DNA of 64,000 nucleotides from Kocuria flava (GTDB lineage Bacteria; Actinomycetota; Actinomycetes; Actinomycetales; Micrococcaceae). Shown here piece after piece: positions 32,936 to 40,510 of the stretch. The number at the start of each line of letters is the position of its first letter. Within the stretch, counting starts at the first letter, position 1. The DNA lies in NCBI RefSeq assembly GCF_001482365.1, contig NZ_CP013254.1, forward strand, positions 1,178,001-1,242,000. The letters are read 5' to 3'. The translations under genes and the position numbers were made by a program. The notes under the pieces are model-generated. The model was not told the DNA's origin. It was given only the letters and a program-made list of their open reading frames with translations, and ran no database searches.

Positions 32936-33825
32936 TCCCGGGGCGCGCGCCGCCGGGGCAGGGCGAACCGGTCCAGGTCCTCGGCGGCGTGCACCGCGGC
33001 GCCCCCGGCCGCCGCCCGCGCCTGCGCGGCCAGCGGGGCGAGGTCCTCGTAGCGGGCCGAGAAGTGGGTGAGCACGAGCGTGCGGGCCCCGCCGGCGGCG
33101 GCCAGCGCCCCGGCCTGGCCCGCCGTGAGGTGGCGGTGGCGCGCGGCGAGGCCGGCGTCGTCGTCGGCGTAGGTGCACTCGGCCACCAGCAGGTCCGCGT
33201 CCTCGGCGAGCTCCTCCGCGCCCGCGCACGGGGCGGTGTCCATGACGAGGGCGAAGCGCTGGCCGGGCCGGGGGACGCTGACGTCGGCCAGCGCCGTGCC
33301 GCGCAGGCTCCCCTCCCGCTGCAGCCGCCGGACGTCCGGGCCCGCGATCCCGGCCGCGGCGAGCCGGTCGGGCAGCAGCGTGCGGCCCGCCGGCTCGGCC
33401 AGGCGGTAGCCGTAGGTCTCGACCCGGTGGTCCAGGGGGCGCACCTCGAGGTCCTCGGCGACCTGGCCGGGCCCGCCGTGGGGGTGCAGCCGCAGGTCGA
33501 GGCCGGGCGTGGCGACCGAGACCAGCGCGCGCACCACGTCCTCGCCGGTCGCGGGGTAGTGCAGGTGCACGGGGTGCTCCACGCCGTCGAGCACCATCCG
33601 GGAGAGCACCCCGGGCAGTCCGTAGCAGTGGTCGCCGTGCACGTGGGTGAGGCAGATGCGCCCGATCCGCGAGGCCGCGACGCCGGCGTGGACGAGCTGG
33701 CGCTGCGTGCCCTCGCCGGGGTCGAACAGCAGGCCGCGCCCGTCCCACAGCAGCAGGTGGCCGTTGTGGTTGCGGGTCCGGGTGGGGGCCTGGGACGCGG
33801 TGCCCAGCACGACGAGCTCTCGCAC
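32908..33825 (-). CDS. rnz: Ribonuclease Z
   Basis: The 305-residue product is tRNA 3' endonuclease RNase Z, a metallo-beta-lactamase-fold enzyme that removes 3' trailers from precursor tRNAs. The zinc motif is H61-VHGDHCYGLPG, preceded by LLFDPGEGTQRQLVHAG, typical of ElaC. Later metal ligands are seen in ALVMDTAPC, ECTY and LTHFSARY. Its task fits the tRNA-Leu gene just upstream, which lacks an encoded CCA. The GTG start is chosen because CAGACT lies exactly 6 bases before it, a predicted leaderless promoter; the frame stays open into the tRNA region, which cannot be coding. It ends overlapping the convergent peptidase gene. Confidence 0.94.
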   Translation of the reverse strand: MRELVVLGTASQAPTRTRNHNGHLLLWDGRGLLFDPGEGTQRQLVHAGVAASRIGRICLTHVHGDHCYGLPGVLSRMVLDGVEHPVHLHYPATGEDVVRALVSVATPGLDLRLHPHGGPGQVAEDLEVRPLDHRVETYGYRLAEPAGRTLLPDRLAAAGIAGPDVRRLQREGSLRGTALADVSVPRPGQRFALVMDTAPCAGAEELAEDADLLVAECTYADDDAGLAARHRHLTAGQAGALAAAGGARTLVLTHFSARYEDLAPLAAQARAAAGGAAVHAAEDLDRFALPRRRAPRDQPAGTTPA

Positions 33826-33831
33826 GGGACC

Positions 33832-33837
33832 AGTCTG
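33832..33837 (-). promoter_or_regulatory. -10 element of leaderless rnz
   Basis: CAGACT on the minus strand, 6 bases before the rnz GTG, with no ribosome binding site. Confidence 0.5.
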
Positions 33838-33864
33838 CCACCGGCGCCCGTCGCCGGATGCGCG

Positions 33865-33900
33865 GAAGGCCGGCCCCGGATTCCTCCGGGGCCGGCCTTC
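33865..33900. terminator. 16-bp hairpin downstream of tRNA-Leu
   Basis: Arms 33865-33880 and 33885-33900 pair perfectly over 16 bp with a TTCC loop. It begins 13 bases past the tRNA 3' end on the minus strand and lies between the tRNA and rnz, so it should end the tRNA transcript. Confidence 0.8.
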
Positions 33901-33912
33901 CGTCCTTCGCGG

Positions 33913-33996
33913 TGCGCGAGGGGGGAGTTGAACCCCCACGCCCTCTCGGGCACACGGACCTGAACCGTGCGCGTCTGCCTATTCCGCCACTCGCGC
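33913..33996 (-). tRNA. tRNA-Leu (anticodon CAG)
   Basis: On the minus strand this 84-nt sequence folds as a class II tRNA. The acceptor stem pairs GCGCGAG with CTCGCGC, the anticodon arm is CACGG/CCGTG around a 7-base loop carrying CAG, a long variable arm is present, and the T arm has GGTTCAACTCC. The discriminator is A. CCA is not encoded (ACCG follows), so CCA must be added after RNase Z processing. CAG reads CTG, the dominant leucine codon in this GC-rich genome. Confidence 0.95.
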
Positions 33997-34100
33997 TCGT
34001 CGTCCCCGGCGGGCTCGCCGCGGGCAACGACGACAATCCTAACCGCATCCGGCCCGGATTGGCCAATCGCCTGCCGGCGGGGGTTCGGTGCGGCGGTCAG

Positions 34101-34106
34101 TAGGCT
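34101..34106 (+). promoter_or_regulatory. Candidate -10 element for the FNT gene
   Basis: TAGGCT lies 46 bases before the formate/nitrite-transporter start, leaving a short leader with GGGGAG as ribosome binding site. No -35 box is clear. Confidence 0.45.
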
Positions 34107-34152
34107 TGCCGCACCCCCGCAGCGGGGGCACGCCACGAGCAGGGGAGCGGGC

Positions 34153-35034
34153 ATGGAACCGGACCACCGGCAGACCGAGGACAAGCGCAAGGAGCTGGGC
34201 CGCTCCGACGAGCCGGTCGAGGACGAGCTCGTCGAGGAGTTCGAGAACACCGTCACGGAGGGCGCCGACCGGCTCAACCGCACGTGGCGGGCCCTGGTCA
34301 TCACCGGCCTGTTCGGCGGCATCGACGTGGGGCTCGGCATCATGGCGATGCTGGCCGTCAAGGAGGCCACCGGCTCCGAGCTGCTGGCCGGGACGGCGTT
34401 CGGCATCGGCCTGTTCGCCCTGCGCCTGGCCCACTCCGAGCTGTTCACCGAGGACTTCCTCATCCCCATCAACGCCGTGGTCGCCCGCCACGGCACGTGG
34501 CCGCAGCTGGTCCGGCTGTGGGCGGTGACGCTCGTGACGAACCTCGCCGGCGGCTGGCTGTTCATGTGGGTGGTCGCCGCGGCCTTCCCCCAGTTCGAGC
34601 AGCTGCTCCTCGAGGTCTCCCTCGGCTACCTCGAGGACGGGCTGACCCTCGAGACCGCCGCGCTCGCGGTGCTGGCCGGCAGCACGATCACGCTGAGCAC
34701 CCGGATGAGCCAGGGCACCGGCAACGACGTCGTGACCGCCCTGATCTCGCTGATCAGCGGCCTGCTCGTGGTGGGCCTCGGGATGCTCCACGGCGCCCTG
34801 AACTCGATCGTGGTCTTCGGCGCCATGCACCAGGGGGCGGCGATCTCCTACACGGACTGGTTCGTGTGGTTCCTGTGGGTGATCCCGCTGAACATGCTGG
34901 GCGGGCTGGTCATCATCACCCTGCCGCGGCTGGTCCGGACCCTCGAGCTGATCCGCAAGGAGCGCGCGGAGCAGGGGGAGAAGATCCGCCGGCAGGAGCA
35001 GGAGCGCGCGGGAGGGTCCCTCAGGCGACCGTGA
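34153..35034 (+). CDS. Formate/nitrite transporter family protein
   Basis: The 293-residue product belongs to the FNT channel family (FocA/NirC/YfdC), pentameric channels for formate, nitrite or hydrosulfide. The first 45 residues are charged and cytoplasmic; six hydrophobic segments follow between about 48 and 265. FNT-like stretches include GLFGGIDVGLGIMAML, FGIGLFALRLAHSELFTEDFL, NLAGGWLFMWVV and LGGLVIITLPRLVR. It is closest in style to the YfdC subgroup, whose substrate is unknown. The C-terminal 30 residues are a charged helix. Its last 14 coding bases overlap the convergent hydrolase gene. Nitrite handling is possible given the NirK-like gene later in the window, but they are 23 kb apart. 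Confidence 0.9.
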   Translation: MEPDHRQTEDKRKELGRSDEPVEDELVEEFENTVTEGADRLNRTWRALVITGLFGGIDVGLGIMAMLAVKEATGSELLAGTAFGIGLFALRLAHSELFTEDFLIPINAVVARHGTWPQLVRLWAVTLVTNLAGGWLFMWVVAAAFPQFEQLLLEVSLGYLEDGLTLETAALAVLAGSTITLSTRMSQGTGNDVVTALISLISGLLVVGLGMLHGALNSIVVFGAMHQGAAISYTDWFVWFLWVIPLNMLGGLVIITLPRLVRTLELIRKERAEQGEKIRRQEQERAGGSLRRP

Positions 35035-35803
35035 ACCCGGTCGCGAGGGCGAGCGCGGCGACGAGCCCGCCGAGGGCGAACAGCGTCACCGGCGCCAGCA
35101 GCAGCAGCTCGGGCAGGGAGCCCGCGTTGCCGAGCAGGGGCACGGCCACGAACTCCCGGTTGCGGTAGAGGATCCGGGGCAGCGGCAGGGGCGCGCGCAG
35201 CGGGTAGAGCAGGTGGATCCCGCGCGTGGTCAGCAGGTCGCCGAGCAGGTGCACGACCACCCCCGTGCCCACCGCCAGCGGGAACCACCACTCGTGCGCC
35301 GGCGGCCAGAGCCCGACGACGACGCCGAGCCCGATGCCCACCGCCCAGTTCAGCTTCGCGACCCGGTCCGGGACGAAGGCGAGGACCTTCACGGCGAACG
35401 CGATGAGCAGCACGGACATGACCGCCGCGAGCGGCCAGACCCAGCCCAGTCCCTCCACGGGGATCCCGACCTTCTGGGCCGCGGCCGCCAGGCCGGTGAA
35501 CGCGGCGACGCCCAGCAGCGAGTGGGTCCCGCGCCGGTGGCCGCCGGAGATCCGGCACACGAGGCGGGCCAGGCCGGTCGTGACCGGCGGGAGGGAGCGG
35601 GACACGGTCCCTCCCGGGTGGTCGAGGTCGGGCAGCAGCGCCGCCCCGGCGGTGACCAGGGCGCCGGTGAGCACCCCGGCGTGGCCGACGTCGACGAGCC
35701 CCCAGCCGATGGGCAGCACGAGCCCGTGCAGGCCCACCTGGTAGTCGGCGGTCAGCGCCACCCACGCGGCCGCCCCGCAGGCCGCGTGGCTCGGTCCCAT
35801 CAT
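35021..35803 (-). CDS. Membrane-bound metal-dependent hydrolase (YdjM/DUF457 type)
   Basis: The 260-residue product resembles the YdjM/DUF457 family of inner-membrane, putative metal-dependent hydrolases. Key regions are MMGPSHAACGAAAW at the N terminus, LLPDLDHPGGTVSR, GGHRRGTHSLLGVA and HLLGDLLTTRGIHLLYPL; these conserved His and Asp residues are the presumed metal site. About five to seven membrane helices are present. In E. coli YdjM is LexA-regulated, but no SOS box was seen here. Start is uncertain: a double ATG at 35803/35800 fits the family, while an upstream ATG at 35827 would add eight residues. Function in the cell is unknown. Confidence 0.87.
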   Translation of the reverse strand: MMGPSHAACGAAAWVALTADYQVGLHGLVLPIGWGLVDVGHAGVLTGALVTAGAALLPDLDHPGGTVSRSLPPVTTGLARLVCRISGGHRRGTHSLLGVAAFTGLAAAAQKVGIPVEGLGWVWPLAAVMSVLLIAFAVKVLAFVPDRVAKLNWAVGIGLGVVVGLWPPAHEWWFPLAVGTGVVVHLLGDLLTTRGIHLLYPLRAPLPLPRILYRNREFVAVPLLGNAGSLPELLLLAPVTLFALGGLVAALALATGFTVA

Positions 35804-35866
35804 CTCGGCGCCTTCTCCTTCGCACATCCGGGCACGGCGGAGCCCGGACGGGCGCCACCTGCGGGA

Positions 35867-35872
35867 ACACTA
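35867..35872 (-). promoter_or_regulatory. Candidate -10 element for the YdjM-like gene
   Basis: The minus strand reads TAGTGT 63 bases before the chosen start, matching the TAnnnT pattern. No -35 box was identified. Confidence 0.35.
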
Positions 35873-35895
35873 GGCGGCGGCTCGGACAGCACAAG

Positions 35896-35923
35896 CCGCA
35901 CCGGCCGCGGAGGGCCGGTGCGG
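35896..35923. terminator. 11-bp hairpin
   Basis: Arms 35896-35906 and 35913-35923 pair perfectly over 11 bp. It lies just past the stop of the small gene ending at 35932 on the minus strand and probably terminates it. Confidence 0.55.
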
Positions 35924-35931
35924 GCCTCCGG

Positions 35932-36219
35932 TCAGGGGGCGGGGACCCGGCGCCACCCGGAGGAGTCGACCTCGACGACGACGGGCGCCGCGCCGGCCAT
36001 CCCGCGCCGCCGCAGCGCCGCCGCGATCTCGGCGGCGGGGGCCGCGACCACGAACGTCTCGCCGCGGAAGAGGTCGGCGCCGTCCTCGACGAGGGCGCTC
36101 ACCTGCCCGGCCTCCCGGGCCGTGAAGCGCTCCGCGACGCGCAGCCGCTCCAGCCAGGGCGGGGCGGGCCCGTCGTCGTCGAGGAGGACGGCCACGGCGG
36201 GGCACTGGAGGTCGGGCAC
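35932..36219 (-). CDS. Hypothetical 95-residue protein
   Basis: This is a small soluble protein of unknown family with an alpha/beta look: PDLQCPAVAVLLDDDG, a helix WLERLRVAERFTAREAGQVSALVEDG, then GETFVVAAPAAEIAAALRRRGM and VVVEVDSSGWRRVPAP. It has one Cys, no membrane segment and no catalytic motif I know. The GTG start is supported by AAGACT exactly 6 bases upstream, mirrored by an identical element driving the divergent gene at 36266, and by a hairpin after the stop. The frame is open further upstream through the promoter, which I regard as chance. Confidence 0.6.
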   Translation of the reverse strand: MPDLQCPAVAVLLDDDGPAPPWLERLRVAERFTAREAGQVSALVEDGADLFRGETFVVAAPAAEIAAALRRRGMAGAAPVVVEVDSSGWRRVPAP

Positions 36220-36222
36220 GCC

Positions 36223-36262
36223 CCCAGTCTTCCCGAGGGGGGTGCCGCCGGGGAAGACTGGG
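36223..36262. promoter_or_regulatory. Mirror-image divergent leaderless promoters
   Basis: A 12-bp inverted repeat (36223-36234 and 36251-36262, core AGTCTTCCC/GGGAAGACT) places an AAGACT -10 element exactly 6 bases before the GTG of the minus-strand gene (36219) and another AAGACT exactly 6 bases before the ATG of the plus-strand gene (36266). Only 46 bases separate the two start codons, so both transcripts are predicted to be leaderless and to compete for polymerase. Confidence 0.6.
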
Positions 36263-36265
36263 ACC

Positions 36266-36511
36266 ATGACCGATCCCGTGGACCCGCTGACCGAGGCCGC
36301 CGCCCGCGCCCGGCTGGCGGCGGACGCCCACCGCGGCGTGGAGCCCGAGCCGTGGATCGCCGAGCTGGCCCAGCCGCACCGGCCGCGCCGGCCCGGGGAG
36401 CCCCGGCCCTCCGCCGCCGACGTGCTCTCGGGCCGCGACGACGCCCACACCGCGCCCGCCGCGCGGGCGGCCCTCGAGTGGGCCCGCGACCTCGCCGGCC
36501 GCGGGGGCTGA
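36266..36511 (+). CDS. Hypothetical 81-residue protein
   Basis: A small hydrophilic protein starting MTDPVDPLTEAAARARLAADAHRGVEPEPWIAEL, with a Pro/Arg-rich middle and a helical end (HTAPAARAALEWARDLAGRGG). No family is recognised and no membrane segment is present. Translation is probably leaderless, as AAGACT ends 6 bases before the ATG. It forms a divergent pair with the 95-residue gene, sharing the mirrored promoter, so the two may be co-regulated. The next gene on the other strand begins only 24 bases past its stop. Confidence 0.6.
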   Translation: MTDPVDPLTEAAARARLAADAHRGVEPEPWIAELAQPHRPRRPGEPRPSAADVLSGRDDAHTAPAARAALEWARDLAGRGG

Positions 36512-36534
36512 GCGCCCCGCGCGGGCGGGATGCC

Positions 36535-37776
36535 TCAGGGCGCGAGCGGCGACCAGCCCGCGGCGGCGCCCAGGGCCAGGCACACCGCCACGGGCACGGC
36601 GGTGAGCGCCGCGGCGACGGCCGCCGCCCGGGCGGGCCGGGTCCGCGGCGCGTGCCACCGGGTGCCGGGCAGCTCCACCCACCGGCGGGTGGCGGCGGCG
36701 AGCAGCAGCACTCCGAGCACGAGCAGCGCCCGCTCCGCGTGGCCCGGCTCACGGCCCAGCGCGTGGGGCAGGACCAGCACGAGCGGCCAGTGCCACAGGT
36801 AGACCGAGTAGGAGGCGTTGCCGATGCCCTGGACCACCCGCCGGTCGGTGAGGAGCTCGAGGCCGGTCCGGTCCGCGGCCTGCCCGCCGGCGAGGATCGC
36901 CGCGGCCGCGAGCACCGGCACGAGCGCCCCCACGCCGGGGAACTCCACCCCGCGGTAGAGCACCGCGCAGGCGGCCACGCCCGCCCAGCCCGCCGCCACG
37001 GCGGCACGGGCCGTGCGCGGCCCCCGGGGCACCCCGGCGCCCAGGGCCACGAGGGCTCCCACCCCGAACTCCCACACCCGCGTCCACGTGGCGAAGTACG
37101 CCGTCTGGCTCGAGAGCTCGGTGTGCACCACGCCCACGGCGAAGCTCACGGCGCCGACCGCGGCCACGGCCGCGAGCAGGCGCCGGCGCGGGTCGCCGCG
37201 GCCGGTGCGCACCGCGCCGGCGGCCACGGCCAGCAGCAGGCCCGGCCACAGCAGGTAGAACTGCTCCTCGACCGACAGCGACCAGTAGTGCTGGAACGGG
37301 GTGGGCCCCGCCGCGGCGGCGGCCTCGGAGAGGGTGCTCAGCGCCATGAGCCAGTTCTGGACGTAGAGGGCGCTGCCCGCCCCCTCGACCGCGGTGCGCG
37401 TCCAGGCCCCCTGCGGCAGCCACAGGGCCACGAGGGCCGCGGAGACGACCGTGACCAGCGCCGCCGCGGGCAGCAGGCGCAGGGCGCGGCGGGCGTAGAA
37501 GCGGCCCAGCGCGACCCGGCCCGTGCCGGTCAGCTCCCGGACGAGGTGGCCCGTGATCAGGTAGCCGGAGACGACGAAGAACAGGTCGACCCCCACGTAG
37601 CCGCCGGCCAGCAGGCCCGAGGGCCAGAAGTGGTCGACCACCACGAGCAGCACCGCGACCGCCCGCAGGGCCTGGATGTCGCGGCGCAGCACGGGGGAGC
37701 TGCCCGGGCCCCCGGTGCGGTCCGGGAGGGCCGCGGGGGCCGTGGCGGTCGGGGTGCGCGGGGCGGTCGGTTCCAC
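36535..37776 (-). CDS. Membrane acyltransferase (acyltransferase 3 family)
   Basis: The 413-residue protein is of the OafA/YrhL acyltransferase-3 family, which acetylates or acylates surface sugars and peptidoglycan. The start of the fold is RRDIQALRAVAVLLVVVDHFWPSGLLAGGYVGVDLFFVVSGYLI, containing the catalytic-type His and the FVVSGYLI motif; RRALRLLPAA and HYWSLSVEEQFYLLWP follow, all diagnostic. About ten membrane helices are predicted. It lacks the extra SGNH domain of OafA itself, so it is the short form. The GTG start has TACCCT 8 bases upstream and no ribosome binding site. Its substrate is unknown. Confidence 0.92.
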   Translation of the reverse strand: MEPTAPRTPTATAPAALPDRTGGPGSSPVLRRDIQALRAVAVLLVVVDHFWPSGLLAGGYVGVDLFFVVSGYLITGHLVRELTGTGRVALGRFYARRALRLLPAAALVTVVSAALVALWLPQGAWTRTAVEGAGSALYVQNWLMALSTLSEAAAAAGPTPFQHYWSLSVEEQFYLLWPGLLLAVAAGAVRTGRGDPRRRLLAAVAAVGAVSFAVGVVHTELSSQTAYFATWTRVWEFGVGALVALGAGVPRGPRTARAAVAAGWAGVAACAVLYRGVEFPGVGALVPVLAAAAILAGGQAADRTGLELLTDRRVVQGIGNASYSVYLWHWPLVLVLPHALGREPGHAERALLVLGVLLLAAATRRWVELPGTRWHAPRTRPARAAAVAAALTAVPVAVCLALGAAAGWSPLAP

Positions 37777-37784
37777 GGGCGACG

Positions 37785-37790
37785 AGGGTA
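37785..37790 (-). promoter_or_regulatory. -10 element of the acyltransferase gene
   Basis: TACCCT on the minus strand, 8 bases before the GTG, the same hexamer as at the CapA-like gene. Confidence 0.45.
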
Positions 37791-37881
37791 GCAGGCGCCC
37801 CCGCAGGGCTCCGGGGGTGGCGGGCCGGCCACGGGGCGCCCCGCGCGCGGGAGCTCGCCCGCCCGCGGCGCGGAACGGCAC

Positions 37882-37887
37882 TAGGCT
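37882..37887 (+). promoter_or_regulatory. Candidate -10 element for the thioesterase gene
   Basis: TAGGCT followed by GGG, 61 bases before the ATG; the distance and motif are the same as at rraA. Confidence 0.45.
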
Positions 37888-37948
37888 GGGCGCGACCGGG
37901 CCGCCCGCCGGGGGCGTCCCGGTCGCGGACGGGTGGGAGGAGCGTGCC

Positions 37949-38422
37949 ATGACGAGGACCGACGGAGCGGGCGTGCTGTGCCGGGTGCCGATGCGCTGGG
38001 GGGACATGGACCCGTACGGCCACGTCAACAACGTGGAGGTCGTGCGGCTGCTCGAGGAGGCCCGGATCGCGGCCCTCGGCGTGCCCGTGGGCACGGGCGA
38101 CCAGGTCGAGCCGCCGCTGATCCCGTTCTTCTCGGAGCTGCCCGAGGGCACCCAGGCGCTGATCAGCGAGCACCGGATCAAGTACCTGCGGGCCCTGGAG
38201 TACCGCAACACCCCCGTCGAGGTGCGGGTGTGGGTCGTCGCGGCCCGCGGCGGGGCGCTCGTGCTGGGCTTCGAGATCACCGACGTCGTGACCCGCCGGG
38301 CGTGCGTGCGCGCCGAGACCTCCCTGGCGTTCTTCGTCCCCGCCACCGGCACGGTCCTGCGGATCTCCCCCGAGCAGCAGGCGGTGCTGGCCCCCTACGC
38401 CGGGGACCCGGTCTTCCGCTGA
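37949..38422 (+). CDS. Acyl-CoA thioesterase (hotdog fold, 4HBT)
   Basis: The 157-residue product is a hotdog-fold thioesterase of the YbgC/4-hydroxybenzoyl-CoA type. The catalytic Asp sits in MRWGDMDPYGHVNNVEVVRLLEEARI, the defining motif. Later strands are HRIKYLRALEYRNTPVEVRVWVV and ACVRAETSLAFFVPATGT. It probably hydrolyses an acyl-CoA; the chain length cannot be inferred. The ATG is preceded by GGGAGGAG. It is divergent from the acyltransferase gene and convergent with the aminopropyltransferase gene, the two stop codons being held in one short hairpin. Confidence 0.9.
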   Translation: MTRTDGAGVLCRVPMRWGDMDPYGHVNNVEVVRLLEEARIAALGVPVGTGDQVEPPLIPFFSELPEGTQALISEHRIKYLRALEYRNTPVEVRVWVVAARGGALVLGFEITDVVTRRACVRAETSLAFFVPATGTVLRISPEQQAVLAPYAGDPVFR

Positions 38423-38441
38423 GCCGCACCCGCGCGGCTCA
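38420..38441. terminator. Short hairpin containing both stop codons of convergent genes
   Basis: Arms 38420-38427 and 38434-38441 pair perfectly over 8 bp with a 6-base loop. The left arm begins with the thioesterase TGA, and the right arm ends with the complement of the aminopropyltransferase TGA. Confidence 0.5.
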
Positions 38442-40031
38442 GTAGCTCTTCCACCCCTGCCGCTGGTAGTCCATGACCACGGGCTCCAGCAGCGTCGAGA
38501 CCTCCGTGGGCCGCGGGCCGCGGTCCGGCGGGAACACCGCGGCGGCCGCGAGCACCTCGTCCGTGAGGAAGCGCAGCGGCGGGGCCGCCCCGGCCAGGCG
38601 GGGCCGGGGCGCCTCCCCGCCCGCCACGGCCAGGAAGAAGCCCCAGTCGCCGAAGCTGGGCACGTCCACGTGGTACGGCGTCGCGGCCAGGCCCGCGGCC
38701 CCGACCGTCGCACCCACGCACCAGAAGGCGTCCGGGGCGAAGTACGGGGACCCGGCCTGGACCACGAGCCGCCCGCCCGGGGCCAGCGCCCGCTCGGCGA
38801 GCCCGTACATCTCCTGCGAGTACAGCTTCGCGGTGGCCTCCGAGTCGGGGTCGGGCAGGTCCGCGACGACGACGTCGTAGGCCCCCGCCGCGGCCCGGTC
38901 CCGCAGCCACGCGAACGCGTCGGCGTGCACGAGCTCCACCCGCGGGTCCTCCAGGGAGCCGCCGTTGAGCCGGGTCAGCCGCGGCTCCGTGCGGGCCAGC
39001 TCCGTGACGGCCGGGTCGAGGTCCACGAGGGTGACGGAGCCGACGTCGTCGTAGCGCAGAATCTCCCGCACGGCCAGCCCGTCCCCGCCGCCGAGCACGA
39101 GCACCCGCTCGCGGGGCCCGGCCATCGCCGGGTGGACGAGGGCCTCGTGGTAGCGGTGCTCGTCGGCGGAGGAGAACTGCAGGTTGCCGTCCAGGTAGAG
39201 CCGCTCGTCGTCGTAGGAGACCGCGCTGGTGAGCACGATCTCCTGGTAGTCGCTGCGCTGCTGGAGCACGATCGGCTCCGCGTAGAGCTGCTGGCGGGCC
39301 GTGACCTCGAAGCGGTCCGCCAGCCAGAACGCGCCCCCGAGCACCGCGAGCAGGACGGCCAGGACCCCGGCCAGGACCGCCCGGGCCCGCCGGGGGAGCG
39401 AGGCCCGGAACAGCCACACGGTCACGGCCACGCCCACGAGGGCGTTGACGGCCCCCACCGCCACGGTCCCGCGCAGCAGCCCCAGCGTCGGCAGGAGCAG
39501 GAACGGGAACGCGAGCCCGCCCAGCAGCGCCCCGACGTAGTCCGCGGCGAACATGTCCGCGACCGCGTCCGGGGCGGCCTGGCGCCGGATCTGCTGCAGC
39601 AGGCTCATCAGCAGCGGGATCTCCGCGCCGATCAGCAGCCCGATCACGAAGGCCGTGCCGGCGCTCGCGGCGAGCCCGGCCCGCAGCCACGCGAACGCCG
39701 CGTAGAGCACCAGCACCGACAGCCCGCCCAGCAGGGACAGCGCCGCCTCGACGGCGGCGAAGGACAGCGCCGGCCACCGGTTCAGCGGCTTGGAGGCCAG
39801 CGCCCCGAGGCCCATGGCGAAGACCATCACGGAGAGCACCACCGAGGCCTGCACCACGGTGCTGCCCATGAGGTAGCTGCCCAGCGCCACGAGGGCGAGC
39901 TCGTAGACCATGCCGCACGCCGCGCACACGAACACGCCCAGGAGCACGAGGAACCGGGCCGGTCCGGGGCGCACCGGCAGGGACAGGGCGGGGCCGGCGG
40001 CCCCGGCGGTCGTGCCGAGGGGGACGGCCAC
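38439..40031 (-). CDS. Membrane-embedded spermidine synthase-like aminopropyltransferase
   Basis: The 530-residue protein fuses a membrane region to a polyamine synthase-like domain. About seven hydrophobic helices occupy residues 27-240. From about 245 the aminopropyltransferase fold begins: SDYQEIVLTS, DGNLQFSSADEHRYHEALVHP with the DExxYHE active-site set, VLVLGGGDGLAVREIL for decarboxylated-SAM binding, VTLVDLDP, and VVVADLPDPDSEATAKLYSQEMY. Catalytic residues look intact, so it may add aminopropyl groups, but the substrate is unproven and no SAM decarboxylase gene is in the window. GTG start, 3 bases after the DUF350 stop; last gene of the operon. Similar membrane SpeE proteins occur with DUF350 in many bacteria. 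Confidence 0.9.
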   Translation of the reverse strand: MAVPLGTTAGAAGPALSLPVRPGPARFLVLLGVFVCAACGMVYELALVALGSYLMGSTVVQASVVLSVMVFAMGLGALASKPLNRWPALSFAAVEAALSLLGGLSVLVLYAAFAWLRAGLAASAGTAFVIGLLIGAEIPLLMSLLQQIRRQAAPDAVADMFAADYVGALLGGLAFPFLLLPTLGLLRGTVAVGAVNALVGVAVTVWLFRASLPRRARAVLAGVLAVLLAVLGGAFWLADRFEVTARQQLYAEPIVLQQRSDYQEIVLTSAVSYDDERLYLDGNLQFSSADEHRYHEALVHPAMAGPRERVLVLGGGDGLAVREILRYDDVGSVTLVDLDPAVTELARTEPRLTRLNGGSLEDPRVELVHADAFAWLRDRAAAGAYDVVVADLPDPDSEATAKLYSQEMYGLAERALAPGGRLVVQAGSPYFAPDAFWCVGATVGAAGLAATPYHVDVPSFGDWGFFLAVAGGEAPRPRLAGAAPPLRFLTDEVLAAAAVFPPDRGPRPTEVSTLLEPVVMDYQRQGWKSY

Positions 40032-40034
40032 CGG

Positions 40035-40457
40035 TCAGGAGATCGCGGCGGCGACCACGAGGCCCACCGACAGGTGCACGGCCGCGGTCACCCACACCGC
40101 CGGGTGCAGCCGCTCGTCGGTCACCAGCTCGCCCAGCCTCCCGGGGGTCAGCGCGTCGAGGACCAGGAAGGACAGCGCCATGAGCGCCAGGCCCACGAGC
40201 CCGTACAGCCCGGTCGAGACGAGGCCCGCCGCGAGCCCGTCCTCGCTGGCCAGGATGGCCTGGCGCACCACGACCGCGACCGCGAGCACGGAGGAGGACA
40301 GCACCACCACCGACCCCCGGTTGCGGTCGGTCCAGATCAGGGAGTGCAGCTTCCCCGGCGTCAGCAGGTCCACCACCAGGTAGCCCAGCGCCATCAGGGC
40401 CAGGCCCACCAGCCCGTAGGCGGCGGCCGCGCCGACCTCGTAGATCACCGTGTCCAT
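40035..40457 (-). CDS. DUF350 family membrane protein
   Basis: The 140-residue product is a DUF350 (YjfL-type) protein with four predicted membrane helices in two repeated halves. Each half carries AYGLVGLALMALGYLVVDLLTPGKL or the closely similar LYGLVGLALMALSFLVLDALTPGRL, an internal duplication typical of the family. Function is unknown; in proteobacteria it is encoded with aminopropyltransferases and ATP-grasp ligases and has been suggested to act in membrane stress or polyamine chemistry. It lies between the lipoprotein gene (53 bases upstream) and the aminopropyltransferase gene (3 bases downstream). GGAG lies upstream of the ATG. Confidence 0.9.
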   Translation of the reverse strand: MDTVIYEVGAAAAYGLVGLALMALGYLVVDLLTPGKLHSLIWTDRNRGSVVVLSSSVLAVAVVVRQAILASEDGLAAGLVSTGLYGLVGLALMALSFLVLDALTPGRLGELVTDERLHPAVWVTAAVHLSVGLVVAAAIS

Positions 40458-40510
40458 GCTCGTCTCCGTCGTGTGCGTCGTCGGTCGGGGGGAGGGGAAG
40501 GGGGCCGCGG

